A stretch of DNA of 64,000 bases from positions 1-64,000 of the forward strand of contig JAZQTU010000030.1 of assembly GCA_045630965.1 (NCBI GenBank). The letters are read 5' to 3'. The position numbers and the translations under genes are program-made. The first letter of the stretch is position 1; each line of letters opens with the position of its first letter. The notes below the pieces were generated by a model. That model was given only the letters and a program-made list of their open reading frames with translations, was not told the DNA's origin and did no database searches. This DNA comes from HGM04593 sp045630965. Lineage in GTDB: Bacteria > Bacteroidota > Bacteroidia > Bacteroidales > Bacteroidaceae. This document shows, piece by piece, positions 25,337 to 34,761 of this stretch.

Positions 25337-25789
25337 TCACTCCATTCCGGCAACCACTTTACCACCATTCAGGCGAAGGTGTATATCGTTATACTCCAAC
25401 ACATTAACAATGGTTGGAACATTTGTCTTGCCATCCACAACAAAGAGTGACGAAGAGGATGTAAAATGTGGTACTTTTATTACAGTATCAATACCAGCTA
25501 TATTCACTTTTTCATCTGTAAAATAGCGTTTCACACGTAGCACTGTATCGGCATTAAAAGGATTGCCGGCATAGAGCAGACTATCATCAAGATAAACCGC
25601 ATAATCAAGCCCTGAAAAATCCTGCGAGAAACTTACGGTATACACATACTCCCTTTCGGGCGACTTGCGCCATGCTTCACGCATTGCATAGTATGTAAAC
25701 AATATCACCGACATTATCACCACACCAAAAAACATGACGCTTCCAAAAAGGAAACGCATATTTGAATTACTGCTCTTTTTTGCACGCAT
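25337..25789 (-). CDS. single-pass membrane protein, unknown function
   Basis: About 150 residues from MRAKKSSNSN. A short basic cytoplasmic start is followed by one transmembrane helix (FLFGSVMFFGVVIMSVILFTY) and an extracytoplasmic, beta-strand-rich domain with LDYAVYLDDSLLYAGNPF and DTVIKVPHF. The frame opens at 25855 but the promoter (25809-25816) lies inside that extension. It converges on the S41 protease gene with a 10-bp gap. I recognise no family. Confidence 0.6.
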   Translation of the reverse strand: MRAKKSSNSNMRFLFGSVMFFGVVIMSVILFTYYAMREAWRKSPEREYVYTVSFSQDFSGLDYAVYLDDSLLYAGNPFNADTVLRVKRYFTDEKVNIAGIDTVIKVPHFTSSSSLFVVDGKTNVPTIVNVLEYNDIHLRLNGGKVVAGME

Positions 25790-25808
25790 AAGATTTCTTT
25801 TCTTTTTG

Positions 25809-25816
25809 CGAAGATA
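25809..25816 (-). promoter_or_regulatory. -7 box (TATCTTCG) for the membrane protein gene
   Basis: Minus-strand TATCTTCG 20 bp upstream of the chosen ATG at 25789; supports that start. Confidence 0.55.
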
Positions 25817-25965
25817 ATCATTTGAGCAAAAAATACAAAATTTATTCAGAGACACACTTTTCCATAAGACGACTAACCAATGTCTATAACCCGTCCAAAA
25901 GACTCAATTACAACAAAACACCTAATTTAATTATAAAAACACTTGCATATACACGCTTTTGTTTG

Positions 25966-25973
25966 TATATTTG
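25966..25973 (+). promoter_or_regulatory. -7 box (TATATTTG) for the rimP-nusA-infB operon
   Basis: Exact TAnnTTTG match with a TTG element at 25943-25945, 20 bp upstream, the normal Bacteroidota -33/-7 spacing. The expected start point is near 25977, giving a leader of about 80 nt that contains the hairpin at 25993-26018. Confidence 0.7.
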
Positions 25974-25992
25974 CATTGGATTTGATGATGAT

Positions 25993-26018
25993 GAGGGGCT
26001 CGAGAGCCCCTCTTTTCT
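25993..26018 (+). terminator. leader terminator/attenuator candidate before rimP
   Basis: GAGGGGCT-CGAG-AGCCCCTC followed by TTTTCT: a GC-rich 8-bp stem, tetraloop and U-run, the layout of an intrinsic terminator. It lies downstream of the promoter and 40 bp before rimP. No upstream co-directional gene needs terminating, since the nearest left gene is transcribed away. The opposite strand has no T-run. This makes it a candidate attenuator of the nusA operon. Confidence 0.65.
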
Positions 26019-26057
26019 ATATAATCACATCATACACAAAAACAGAAGTTCAGATAT

Positions 26058-26525
26058 ATGATTGAAAGACAACAGGTAATCGACTTAACAAACGAGTGGC
26101 TCGCTGACAAGGAGTATTTTTTAGTGGATGTTGTTATCGGCAAGGATGACAAGATCACAGTTGAGATTGACCATGCCGAAGGAGTATGGATTGAGGATTG
26201 TGCGAAACTTAGCCGACACATTGAGAACGGTCTTAACGGCGAAGCCGATGATTACGAACTGGAGGTCGGTTCTGCCGGTCTCGGACAACCTTTCAAGGTT
26301 ATTCAGCAGTACAAGAACCACATTGGTCTTGAGGTTGAGGTCCTCACAAAGGAGGGTAAGAAACTCAAAGGAGTGCTTGCCGATGCCAACGACGAGGAGT
26401 TTGCGTTGACAATAACAAAGAAGGAAAAGGTTGAGGGCGCAAAACGCCCGCAGATTGTCGAGGAGGAACTACGTTTCGCCTACGACAGCGTAAAGTACAC
26501 GAAGTATATTATAAATTTCAAATAA
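26058..26525 (+). CDS. rimP: ribosome maturation factor RimP
   Basis: Cytoplasmic 30S assembly factor, 155 residues, first gene of the long operon. N-terminal domain has YFLVDVVIGKDDKITVEIDHAEGVWIEDCAKLSRHIE, then the VGSAGLGQPF segment at the domain junction (most RimP proteins have SPGL/DRPL here), and a C-terminal SH3-like barrel. NusA starts 1 bp after its stop. Regulation probably involves the leader hairpin. Confidence 0.94.
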   Translation: MIERQQVIDLTNEWLADKEYFLVDVVIGKDDKITVEIDHAEGVWIEDCAKLSRHIENGLNGEADDYELEVGSAGLGQPFKVIQQYKNHIGLEVEVLTKEGKKLKGVLADANDEEFALTITKKEKVEGAKRPQIVEEELRFAYDSVKYTKYIINFK

Positions 26526-26526
26526 A

Positions 26527-27786
26527 ATGGCAAAGAAAGAAGAAACAATCAGCCTTCTTGATACATTTCAAGAATTTAAGGAGTCGAAGAACATCGACCG
26601 CACTACAATGATCAGCGTGCTCGAGGAGAGCTTCCGCAGAGTTATAGTTAACATTTTCGGTACAGACGAGAACTATTCTGTTATCGTTAACCCGGACCGT
26701 GGTGACTTCGAGATTCAGCGCCGTCGTACAGTTGTTGCCGATGGCGATGTAAAGGACAGCAACTTCGAGATTGGCTTGAGCGAGGCTCAGCTCATTGACG
26801 AGACATTCGAAGAGGGTGAAGAGGTAAGCGAAATCGTAAATTTCGCAGAGTTCGGCCGTCGTGCCATTCTCAACCTTCGCCAGACTCTCGCTTCAAAGAT
26901 TCTTGAGCTTGAGAAAGACAGCCTTTACAACAAGTACAGTGAGAAGGTTGGTCAGATTGTAAGCGGTGAGGTTTACCAGATTTGGAAAAAGGAACTTCTA
27001 CTTGTTGACGATGAGGGTAACGAACTTATCCTTCCAAAAAGCGAGCAGATTCCAAGCGATTTCTACCGCAAAGGCGACAACGTACGCGCCGTAGTTGCAC
27101 GAGTTGACAACCAGAACAACAACCCGAAGATTATCCTGAGCCGTACATCACCAATGTTCCTGCAGCGTCTGTTCGAACTTGAGGTGCCAGAAATCAATGA
27201 CGGCCTCATCACCATCAAGAAGATTGCACGTATCCCAGGCAAGCGCGCGAAGATTGCCGTTGAGACATATGATGAGCGCATTGACCCGGTTGGTGCATGC
27301 GTTGGTGTAAAGGGTTCACGTATCCACGGTATCGTACGTGAATTGCGTAACGAGAACATTGACGTAATTCCATTCACCTCAAACATCGAGCTTTTCATCA
27401 AGCGCGCCTTGAGCCCTGCAAAGATTCAGGAGATCACTCTCGACGAGGAGAAACGCGTTGCAGATGTAAATCTCAAGAAGGAAGAGGTTTCACTTGCCAT
27501 TGGTAAGGACGGTTTGAACATCAAGCTCGCCAGCATGATTACAGAATACACAATCAATGTATATCGTGAGATTGATGCTCAGCAGGAGGATGATATCTAC
27601 ATCGAAGAGTTCGCCGACGAAATTGAAGAATGGGTAATCGAGGCTATCAAGAACATTGGCCTTGACACTGCGAAAGCAGTCTTGAACACACCTCGTGAGG
27701 TTCTTATTGAAAAAGCAGACCTCGAAGAGGATACCGTTGACCACCTCATTGAAGTTCTGAAAGCAGAATTCGAGGACGAAGAATAA
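26527..27786 (+). CDS. nusA: transcription termination/antitermination factor NusA
   Basis: RNA polymerase-associated factor controlling pausing, termination and antitermination. 419 residues: N-terminal polymerase-binding domain (1-125), S1 domain (about 130-200, GQIVSGEVYQIWKKELLL), and two KH domains (about 210-345, with DPVGACVGVKGSRI and LAIGKDGLNIKLA). A short C-terminal helical extension carries acidic residues and one helix-hairpin-helix-like segment. The two tandem acidic repeats of E. coli NusA are reduced, as usual outside proteobacteria. It could itself act on the leader hairpin of its operon (inference). Confidence 0.96.
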   Translation: MAKKEETISLLDTFQEFKESKNIDRTTMISVLEESFRRVIVNIFGTDENYSVIVNPDRGDFEIQRRRTVVADGDVKDSNFEIGLSEAQLIDETFEEGEEVSEIVNFAEFGRRAILNLRQTLASKILELEKDSLYNKYSEKVGQIVSGEVYQIWKKELLLVDDEGNELILPKSEQIPSDFYRKGDNVRAVVARVDNQNNNPKIILSRTSPMFLQRLFELEVPEINDGLITIKKIARIPGKRAKIAVETYDERIDPVGACVGVKGSRIHGIVRELRNENIDVIPFTSNIELFIKRALSPAKIQEITLDEEKRVADVNLKKEEVSLAIGKDGLNIKLASMITEYTINVYREIDAQQEDDIYIEEFADEIEEWVIEAIKNIGLDTAKAVLNTPREVLIEKADLEEDTVDHLIEVLKAEFEDEE

Positions 27787-27807
27787 TCCTAAAAGAATGT
27801 ACGTATA

Positions 27808-30669
27808 ATGAAGATAAGATTAAATAAAGTACAGAAAGAGCTCAACCTCGGTTTGTCGACCATCGTGGACTTTCTACAGAAGAAGGGTTTTGAAATTAAA
27901 GAAGACCCGAATGCTGTAGTTCCTGAAGAGGGTTACAACATGCTCATCGAGGAGTTCAGCGCGGACAAGAAAGCCCGAATGCAATCGGACAACTTCACTA
28001 AGGAGCGCCAGAACAAGGAGAAGCCCAAAGCAACACCTGTTGTTGAGGAAAAACCAGTTATAGCAGCTCCGGAGCCAAAGCCGGTGGTAGCAGATGCGCC
28101 AAAGGCCGTTGTAGCAGAAGAGCCAAAGAAGGAGGAGTTTGCAATAAAGGTAAAGGGTCATATTGATCTTGACGCCTTGAATAGAAAGAGCCAGCCAAAG
28201 ATAAAAGAGGCTGCCCCAGAAAAGAAGGTACAGGAGATTGCAAAGCCTGTTGAAGAGAAGCCAGTTGAAAAGGTGGTTGAGAAAGTTGCCGAGAAGGTTG
28301 TTGAACAGCCTGCTCCGGAGGCTCCAAAGGCCGAGCCTGCAAGCGAGCCTGCAAAGAAAGAGGCTCAGGTACTGCTCACACAGATAGATGAGGTTGAGGC
28401 TCCAAAGCTCAAGATTATGGGTCAGATTGACCTTTCTGCAATCAACCAGTCTACACGCCCCAAGAAGAAGAGCAAGGAAGAGAAGCGCAAGGAGCGTGAA
28501 GAGAAGGACAAGCAGCGTGAGGAACAGCGTAAACAGCAGCGTGATGCACAGCGTCAGCAGGCTGGTGGCGAAGGCGGTGACAAAAAGAAGAAACGTCAGC
28601 GCATCAACAGCCAGCGTGTAGACATCAACGATGTCAAGGAGGGTGGCAACAACAGCAACGACAATAAGGACTGGAGTGCAAACCGCAACAAGAACAATAA
28701 TAATCCTTCACAGGGTAGCCGCAAGGACCGCGACCGCCAGCATAAGCGTTTTGACAAGAACGATGTAAGCGAGGAGGATGTATCAAAACAGATAAAGGAG
28801 ACACTCGATCGTCTCACAAACCGCGGTAAGGGTAACAAGTCTGCAAAATACCGTAAGGAGAAACGTGACCTTGTTGCCGAGCGTCAGATGCAGCAGATGA
28901 GCGAGGAGATGGAACAGAGCAAAGTGCTCAAGCTCACAGAGTTCGTAACAGCAAACGAGCTTGCAAGCATGATGAACATCTCTGTAACTCAGGTAATCGC
29001 TACATGTATGAGCATCGGTATGATGGTTTCTATCAACCAGCGTCTTGATGCAGAGACAATCAACATCGTTGCCGAAGAGTTCGGTTACACTACCGAATAT
29101 GTAAGCGCAGAGGTTGCAAATGCAATTGAAGAAGATGTTGACACCGAAGAGGATTTGCTCCCACGCGCACCTATCATTACTGTGATGGGACACGTTGACC
29201 ACGGTAAGACTTCACTGCTCGACTATATCCGTAAGGCGAATGTAATCGCCGGCGAGGCTGGTGGTATCACACAGCACATCGGTGCATACAATGTTAAGAT
29301 GGAGAGCGGAAAGCACATCACTTTCCTTGACACCCCTGGTCACGAGGCGTTTACAGCGATGCGTGCACGTGGTGCCAAAATTACCGACATTGTTATTATC
29401 ATCATCGCTGCCGACGACGACGTGATGCCACAGACAAAGGAGGCTATCAACCACGCTATGGCAGCAGGTGTACCTATAGTATTCGCAATCAACAAATGTG
29501 ACAAGCCTACAGCAGACCCGAACCGCATCAAGGAGCAGCTTGCAAACCTTAACATGTTGGTTGAAGATTGGGGCGGTAAATATCAGTCACAGGAGATTTC
29601 AGCCAAGAAAGGTATGGGTGTTGAGGAACTTATGGAAAAGGTATTGCTCGAGGCAGAGCTACTCGACCTCAAGGCAAACCCCAACCGCAAGGCTACCGGT
29701 TCTGTCATTGAATCGACACTCGACAAGGGACGCGGATACGTTGCCACAGTGCTTGTACAGAATGGTACACTCAAGGTGGGTGACATCGTTGTAGCAGGTA
29801 CACAGTGGGGTAAGGTCAAGGCTATCTTCAACGAGCGTAACCAGCGTATCAAGGAGATCAAGCCTGCAGAACCAGCACTTATCCTTGGTTTGAACGGTGC
29901 TCCTGCAGCGGGTGATACATTCAATGTTGTTGAAAGCGAACGCGAAGCACGTGAAATCACCGGCAAACGCGAACAGTTGCAGCGTGAACAGGGATTGCGT
30001 ACACAGAAGATGCTTACACTCGACGAGGTGGGACGCCGTATCGCTCTCGGTAACTTCCAGACACTCAACATCATTGTCAAGGGTGACGTGGACGGTTCTA
30101 TCGAGGCTCTCAGCGACTCACTCATCAAATTGTCAACAGAGAATATCCAGATTAATGTAATCCACAAAGCTGTTGGACAGATTTCAGAGAGTGACGTAAG
30201 CCTTGCAGCAGCATCCGATGCCATCATTGTTGGTTTCCAGGTACGTCCTTCGGTAACTGCACGCAAGATTGCTGAAAACGAGGGTGTTGACATCCGCATC
30301 TACTCTATCATCTACGATGCTATAGAAGAGGTTAAGGCTGCTATGGAGGGTATGCTTGCACCTATTGTCAAGGAGGAGATTACCGCTACAATAGAGGTGC
30401 GCGAGACATTCCACATCAGCAAGGTCGGTACAGTTGCTGGATGTATGGTACGTGAGGGTAAGGTTAAGCGCACTGACCGTGCACGTCTTATCCGCGACGG
30501 TATCGTTATCCACACAGGCTCACTTGCAGCACTCAAACGTTTCAAGGAGGATGTCAAGGAGGTTGGTACCAACTTCGAATGTGGTATCAGTCTTACATCA
30601 CAGGATGACATCAAGGTTGGTGACATCATTGAGACATTCGTTGAGGTAGAGGTTAAGCAGAAGCTATAA
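27808..30669 (+). CDS. infB: translation initiation factor IF-2
   Basis: GTPase that places fMet-tRNA in the ribosomal P site. 953 residues. The N-terminal IF2N domain (1-60) is followed by a long low-complexity linker (about 65-330) rich in Lys, Glu, Pro and Ala, then Arg/Gln/Asn-rich stretches, and by a second IF2N-like helical segment (about 370-440, LTEFVTANELASMMNISVTQV). The GTPase domain has GHVDHGKTS, DTPGHEAF and NKCDKP. Domains II-IV, including the fMet-tRNA-binding C terminus, are complete. The linker is compositionally biased but in frame throughout. Confidence 0.97.
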   Translation: MKIRLNKVQKELNLGLSTIVDFLQKKGFEIKEDPNAVVPEEGYNMLIEEFSADKKARMQSDNFTKERQNKEKPKATPVVEEKPVIAAPEPKPVVADAPKAVVAEEPKKEEFAIKVKGHIDLDALNRKSQPKIKEAAPEKKVQEIAKPVEEKPVEKVVEKVAEKVVEQPAPEAPKAEPASEPAKKEAQVLLTQIDEVEAPKLKIMGQIDLSAINQSTRPKKKSKEEKRKEREEKDKQREEQRKQQRDAQRQQAGGEGGDKKKKRQRINSQRVDINDVKEGGNNSNDNKDWSANRNKNNNNPSQGSRKDRDRQHKRFDKNDVSEEDVSKQIKETLDRLTNRGKGNKSAKYRKEKRDLVAERQMQQMSEEMEQSKVLKLTEFVTANELASMMNISVTQVIATCMSIGMMVSINQRLDAETINIVAEEFGYTTEYVSAEVANAIEEDVDTEEDLLPRAPIITVMGHVDHGKTSLLDYIRKANVIAGEAGGITQHIGAYNVKMESGKHITFLDTPGHEAFTAMRARGAKITDIVIIIIAADDDVMPQTKEAINHAMAAGVPIVFAINKCDKPTADPNRIKEQLANLNMLVEDWGGKYQSQEISAKKGMGVEELMEKVLLEAELLDLKANPNRKATGSVIESTLDKGRGYVATVLVQNGTLKVGDIVVAGTQWGKVKAIFNERNQRIKEIKPAEPALILGLNGAPAAGDTFNVVESEREAREITGKREQLQREQGLRTQKMLTLDEVGRRIALGNFQTLNIIVKGDVDGSIEALSDSLIKLSTENIQINVIHKAVGQISESDVSLAAASDAIIVGFQVRPSVTARKIAENEGVDIRIYSIIYDAIEEVKAAMEGMLAPIVKEEITATIEVRETFHISKVGTVAGCMVREGKVKRTDRARLIRDGIVIHTGSLAALKRFKEDVKEVGTNFECGISLTSQDDIKVGDIIETFVEVEVKQKL

Positions 30670-30680
30670 AACCGCACGAT

Positions 30681-31187
30681 ATGAACACATTGGACATAAT
30701 TCTTCTTGTTGTGGCCGTTTTAGGTATAATTTACGGTCTCAAGGTCGGATTAGTCAAGCAACTTACACTTGGAGCAGGCATCGTTGTAGGCCTGCTCCAA
30801 GCTACAATATTCTATCAACAGGCAGGATTGCGCATAGAGGAACTGACGGGATGGCACACTATGGTATGCCAGGCTCTTGGTTTTCTGGCAATTCTGATGA
30901 TAGTATCCCTTGTCATTAACCTGGCAGGGTTGCTATTAAGACTACTGCTGAAAATTGTTTTTCTAGGCTGGATTGACAGAATATTGGGAGCATTTTTTTC
31001 ATTGTTCGTTGCAATAGCTGTTCTTGCATTCGGTGTAAAGATCAGCAGTGGTTTCTTGCCTGACAACAAGATAACAGGAGAAACTTCACAACAGGAGTCT
31101 TTGTTATATAAAGAGGTAACAAAGATTACTTTTACAATCATCGACGAGGTGAAAAAAGAAGTGAAGGATGAAATGGAGATTGATTGA
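30681..31187 (+). CDS. CvpA-family inner-membrane protein
   Basis: 168 residues with four hydrophobic segments (about 3-22, 27-46, 60-88, 100-125) and a charged C-terminal tail; start LDIILLVVAVLGIIYGLKVG is typical of CvpA/colicin V production proteins. In E. coli CvpA is linked to colicin V export and envelope stress; the role here is unknown. It lies 11 bp after infB, and its TGA shares a base with the sufB ATG, so it belongs to the operon. Confidence 0.85.
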   Translation: MNTLDIILLVVAVLGIIYGLKVGLVKQLTLGAGIVVGLLQATIFYQQAGLRIEELTGWHTMVCQALGFLAILMIVSLVINLAGLLLRLLLKIVFLGWIDRILGAFFSLFVAIAVLAFGVKISSGFLPDNKITGETSQQESLLYKEVTKITFTIIDEVKKEVKDEMEID

Positions 31188-32632
31188 TGAAGAAAAAGAA
31201 CAACATATTGAAGAAACTGGCGAACAAGGCATATGAGTTCGGGTTTGTCAGCAAAATCAAAACTGAAATAATCGAGAATGGACTCAATGAGGACATCATC
31301 AGGCTTATCTCAAAGAAAAAGAACGAGCCTGAATGGTTGCTTGAGTTTCGTTTGACAGCATACCGTCATTGGCTTACACTGGAGATGCCCCAATGGGCAC
31401 ACTTGAACATTCCGCCAATTGACTATCAGGCGATATCCTATTACGCCGACCCCTTGAAGAAAAACAAGGAGAACAGCAACAAGGAGATTGACCCGGAGCT
31501 GATGAAGACATTCGAGAAATTGGGCATTCCACTTGAAGAGCGTCTTGCTTTGAGTGGGACGGCTGTCGATGCCGTCATGGACTCGGTTTCGGTAAAGACC
31601 ACATTCAAAGAGGAACTTAAGGAGAAAGGAATAATATTCTGCTCCATGAGCGAAGCGGTACAGGAGTACCCTGATCTCGTACGCAAGTACCTCGGAAGTG
31701 TGGTAAACTATCGTGACAACTTCTTTGCAGCACTGAACACTGCTGTTTTCAGTGACGGTTCATTTGTCTATATTCCCAAAGGTGTACGTTGCCCCATGGA
31801 GCTTTCGACATACTTCAGAATAAACGCGGCAAATACAGGACAGTTTGAGCGCACACTTATAGTTGCCGACGACAACAGCTACGTATCATATCTTGAAGGA
31901 TGTACCGCCCCGATGCGCGATGAGAACCAGCTTCATGCTGCAATTGTTGAGATTATCGTCAACGACAATGCCGAAGTAAAATACAGTACTGTACAGAACT
32001 GGTACCCTGGAGATGCCGAAGGAAAAGGCGGTGTATACAACTTTGTAACCAAACGTGGCGACTGCCGTGGACGCAACAGCAAACTGTCGTGGACTCAGGT
32101 TGAGACCGGATCGGCAATTACATGGAAATATCCAAGTTGTGTATTGCGCGGTGACAACTCACAAGGTGAATTCTACTCTGTGGCTCTGACAAACAACTAT
32201 CAACAGGCCGATACAGGAACAAAGATGATACACCTTGGAAAGAACACAAAGAGTACAATCATAAGCAAGGGTATATCAGCCGGAAAGAGCCAGAACTCAT
32301 ACCGTGGACTTGTAAGGGTAAGCAAGAATGCTGACGGGGCACGCAACTATAGCCAGTGTGACTCTTTGTTGCTCGGCAATGAATGCGGCGCACACACATT
32401 CCCATACATGGACATTCACAACAACAGTGCCGTCATTGAACACGAGGCTACGACTTCAAAGATTTCCGAGGAACAGTTGTTCTATTGTAACCAGCGAGGC
32501 ATTGGCACAGAAGAGGCTATCGGCCTTATCGTGAACGGATATGCCAAGGAGGTGCTGAACAAACTGCCTATGGAATTTGCCATTGAGGCACAGAAATTGT
32601 TGAGCGTATCGCTCGAAGGTGCAGTAGGATGA
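31187..32632 (+). CDS. sufB: Fe-S cluster assembly scaffold subunit SufB
   Basis: Core subunit of the SufBCD complex on which Fe-S clusters are built. 481 residues starting at the ATG whose A is the last base of the cvpA stop (an upstream TTG at 31184 is less likely). Visible: YYADPLKKNKE, VFSDGSFVYIPKGVRCPMELSTYFRINA, the beta-helix core with SYLEGCTAPMRDENQLHAAIVE, and the C-terminal HNNSAVIEHEATTSKISEEQLFY with its conserved His/Glu. First of the sufBCDS block. Confidence 0.97.
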   Translation: MKKKNNILKKLANKAYEFGFVSKIKTEIIENGLNEDIIRLISKKKNEPEWLLEFRLTAYRHWLTLEMPQWAHLNIPPIDYQAISYYADPLKKNKENSNKEIDPELMKTFEKLGIPLEERLALSGTAVDAVMDSVSVKTTFKEELKEKGIIFCSMSEAVQEYPDLVRKYLGSVVNYRDNFFAALNTAVFSDGSFVYIPKGVRCPMELSTYFRINAANTGQFERTLIVADDNSYVSYLEGCTAPMRDENQLHAAIVEIIVNDNAEVKYSTVQNWYPGDAEGKGGVYNFVTKRGDCRGRNSKLSWTQVETGSAITWKYPSCVLRGDNSQGEFYSVALTNNYQQADTGTKMIHLGKNTKSTIISKGISAGKSQNSYRGLVRVSKNADGARNYSQCDSLLLGNECGAHTFPYMDIHNNSAVIEHEATTSKISEEQLFYCNQRGIGTEEAIGLIVNGYAKEVLNKLPMEFAIEAQKLLSVSLEGAVG

Positions 32633-32647
32633 TAAAAGATTGAAGAA

Positions 32648-33403
32648 ATGGAAAATTTACTTGAAATAAAGAACCTTCATGCCACAATTGACGGCAAGGA
32701 GATATTGAAAGGAATAAACCTCACTGTAAAGGCTGGAGAGGTACATGCCATCATGGGCCCTAACGGATCGGGAAAAAGTACATTGAGCAATGTGCTTGTA
32801 GGCCACCCGGCATATACAGTGACCGAAGGTGAGGTTATATATAAAGGTAAGAACCTTCTTGAGCTTGCTCCTGAAGACCGTAGCCACGAAGGCTTGTTCC
32901 TGTCGTTCCAGTATCCTGTGGAAATTCCAGGTGTGAGCATAACAAACTTCATGCGTGCCGCAATAAATGCCAAGCGTGAATATCTGGGAGAGGAACCTAT
33001 GAATGCAACAGAGTTCCTGAAGATGATGCGCGAGAAGAGAGCTATGGTAAACCTCGACAGCAAACTGGCAAACCGTTCTGTCAATGAGGGCTTCAGCGGT
33101 GGTGAGAAAAAACGCAACGAGATATTCCAGATGGCAATGCTTGAACCTACATTGAGTATTCTTGACGAGACCGATTCAGGTCTTGACATTGATGCTCTTC
33201 GCATTGTTGCCGAAGGTGTGAACAAATTAAAGCGCGATGACACATCAAGCATTGTTATCACACACTACCAGAGATTGCTTGACTACATAAAACCGGATAT
33301 TGTACACATACTGTACAACGGAAAGATTGTCAAGACAGCCGGCCCTGAGCTTGTAATGGAGCTTGAGGAACGTGGATACGACTGGATAAAAAACGAGAAT
33401 TAA
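32648..33403 (+). CDS. sufC: Fe-S cluster assembly ATPase SufC
   Basis: ABC-type ATPase driving rearrangement of the SufBD scaffold. 251 residues with Walker A GPNGSGKST (about 37-45), Q-loop in FLSFQYPVEIPGVS, the SufC-type signature FSGGEKKRNEIFQM, Walker B LSILDETDSGLDID and the H-loop SIVITHYQRLL. Cytoplasmic. SufD starts 1 bp after its stop. Confidence 0.97.
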   Translation: MENLLEIKNLHATIDGKEILKGINLTVKAGEVHAIMGPNGSGKSTLSNVLVGHPAYTVTEGEVIYKGKNLLELAPEDRSHEGLFLSFQYPVEIPGVSITNFMRAAINAKREYLGEEPMNATEFLKMMREKRAMVNLDSKLANRSVNEGFSGGEKKRNEIFQMAMLEPTLSILDETDSGLDIDALRIVAEGVNKLKRDDTSSIVITHYQRLLDYIKPDIVHILYNGKIVKTAGPELVMELEERGYDWIKNEN

Positions 33404-33404
33404 G

Positions 33405-34745
33405 ATGGAGTGCGGACAGGAATACATAGAACTGTTCGAACAGAACAGAGGACTCATTGAAGAACCATGCGCCAAAAAGCTCAACGATGAACGCGAAAAG
33501 GCCTTCATCCGTTTCAAGGCTACAGGGTTCCCTGGAATGAAGGAGGAGAACTGGCTACATACAAATGTGGTAAAGAAGTTTGCAACCGACTATGGCATGG
33601 ACCTAGGACGCAAGGCACGCACCAATGAGATAAAAGGCAGTTTTAATTGCGATGTACCTAACCTGAAGACATTCAGAGGCTATTTTGTCAATGATTCTTT
33701 CAAGATATCAGACAATGGTAACAAGGAGTTACCACAGGGTGTCTTTATAGGTAACATAAACAGCATTGCAGAGAGCAAACCGGAACTCCTTGAGAAATAT
33801 TACAATGTACTTGCAGGTAATGGCGACAGCATAGTTCAGTTCAACACGTCATTCGTACAGGACGGAATGATTCTCTACATTCCAAAAAACACTGTAATTG
33901 AAGAGACAATACAGATTGTTGCATCATTGCAGACCAATGTAGACATTCTCACCAACCGCAGAATTCTTGTGATAATGGAAGAGAACAGTCAGGCAAGCCT
34001 CCTGCTGTGCGACCATTCATCAACAAAAAAGAGGTCATTGTCAACAGCTGTGACAGAGATTTTCATTGGACGCGGCGCATCACTCGACCTGTACGAACTT
34101 GAAGAGACAACCGACAGCAATACACGCCTGGGAAATCTTTTTGTAAAGCAGGAGCACGACAGCCGTTTCAACCACTGCAACATCACCCTCACCAATGGAT
34201 TTACACGCAACTATGTTGAGGTATCACTTGAGGGTGAAGGTGCCGAAACAAGTGTAAACGGATTGGCTATCGGAGACAAGAAACAGCACATAGACAACCG
34301 CACACTTGTTGACCACAAGAAAGGACACTGTACAAGCAACGAATTATACAAGTACATTCTTGATGAGGAATCTAAAGGTGTATTCGCCGGCAAGATGCTT
34401 ATACGCACTGATGCACAGCAGACCGTGTCGCAACAGACAAACCGCAACCTTTGCCTTACAAGCTGTGCGCAGATGTATGCACAGCCACAACTCGAGATAT
34501 ACGCCGACGATGTGAAGTGTAGCCATGGTTCAACTGTTGGACAACTTGACGAGAATGCCCTCTTCTACATGCAACAGCGAGGAATACCTGCCGACGAGGC
34601 ACGTCACCTGCTTATGTATGCATTTGCCGGTGAGGTCATCGCCAATATCAAACTTGAAGCACTGCGTGAACGCCTGCACATCCTTGTCGAGAAGAGATTC
34701 CGCGGTGAATTGAACCACTGCAAAGGATGCAGCCTCTGCAAATGA
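33405..34745 (+). CDS. sufD: Fe-S cluster assembly protein SufD
   Basis: Partner of SufB in the SufBC2D scaffold. 446 residues; N-terminal helical region with FKATGFPGMKEENWLHTNV, then beta-helix core (DGMILYIPKNTVIEETIQIV, LLCDHSSTKKRS) and the C-terminal KCSHGSTVGQLDENALFYMQQRGI shared by SufB and SufD. Ends with a Cys-containing tail CKGCSLCK (three Cys), which I do not remember as a general SufD feature. Sixteen bp before sufS. Confidence 0.95.
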   Translation: MECGQEYIELFEQNRGLIEEPCAKKLNDEREKAFIRFKATGFPGMKEENWLHTNVVKKFATDYGMDLGRKARTNEIKGSFNCDVPNLKTFRGYFVNDSFKISDNGNKELPQGVFIGNINSIAESKPELLEKYYNVLAGNGDSIVQFNTSFVQDGMILYIPKNTVIEETIQIVASLQTNVDILTNRRILVIMEENSQASLLLCDHSSTKKRSLSTAVTEIFIGRGASLDLYELEETTDSNTRLGNLFVKQEHDSRFNHCNITLTNGFTRNYVEVSLEGEGAETSVNGLAIGDKKQHIDNRTLVDHKKGHCTSNELYKYILDEESKGVFAGKMLIRTDAQQTVSQQTNRNLCLTSCAQMYAQPQLEIYADDVKCSHGSTVGQLDENALFYMQQRGIPADEARHLLMYAFAGEVIANIKLEALRERLHILVEKRFRGELNHCKGCSLCK

Positions 34746-34761
34746 GAAAAAGGAGACAGAT

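Noticed and set aside
27990..28850. Lys/Glu/Pro/Arg-rich low-complexity part of infB as a frameshift or foreign insertion.
   Set aside because: Reading frame is continuous and such linkers between IF2N and GTPase domains are normal in IF-2.
29583..30299. Long minus-strand open frame (238 codons) inside infB.
   Set aside because: Antisense to conserved IF-2 domains, low-complexity Ser/Arg-rich product, no promoter; a shadow of the coding strand.
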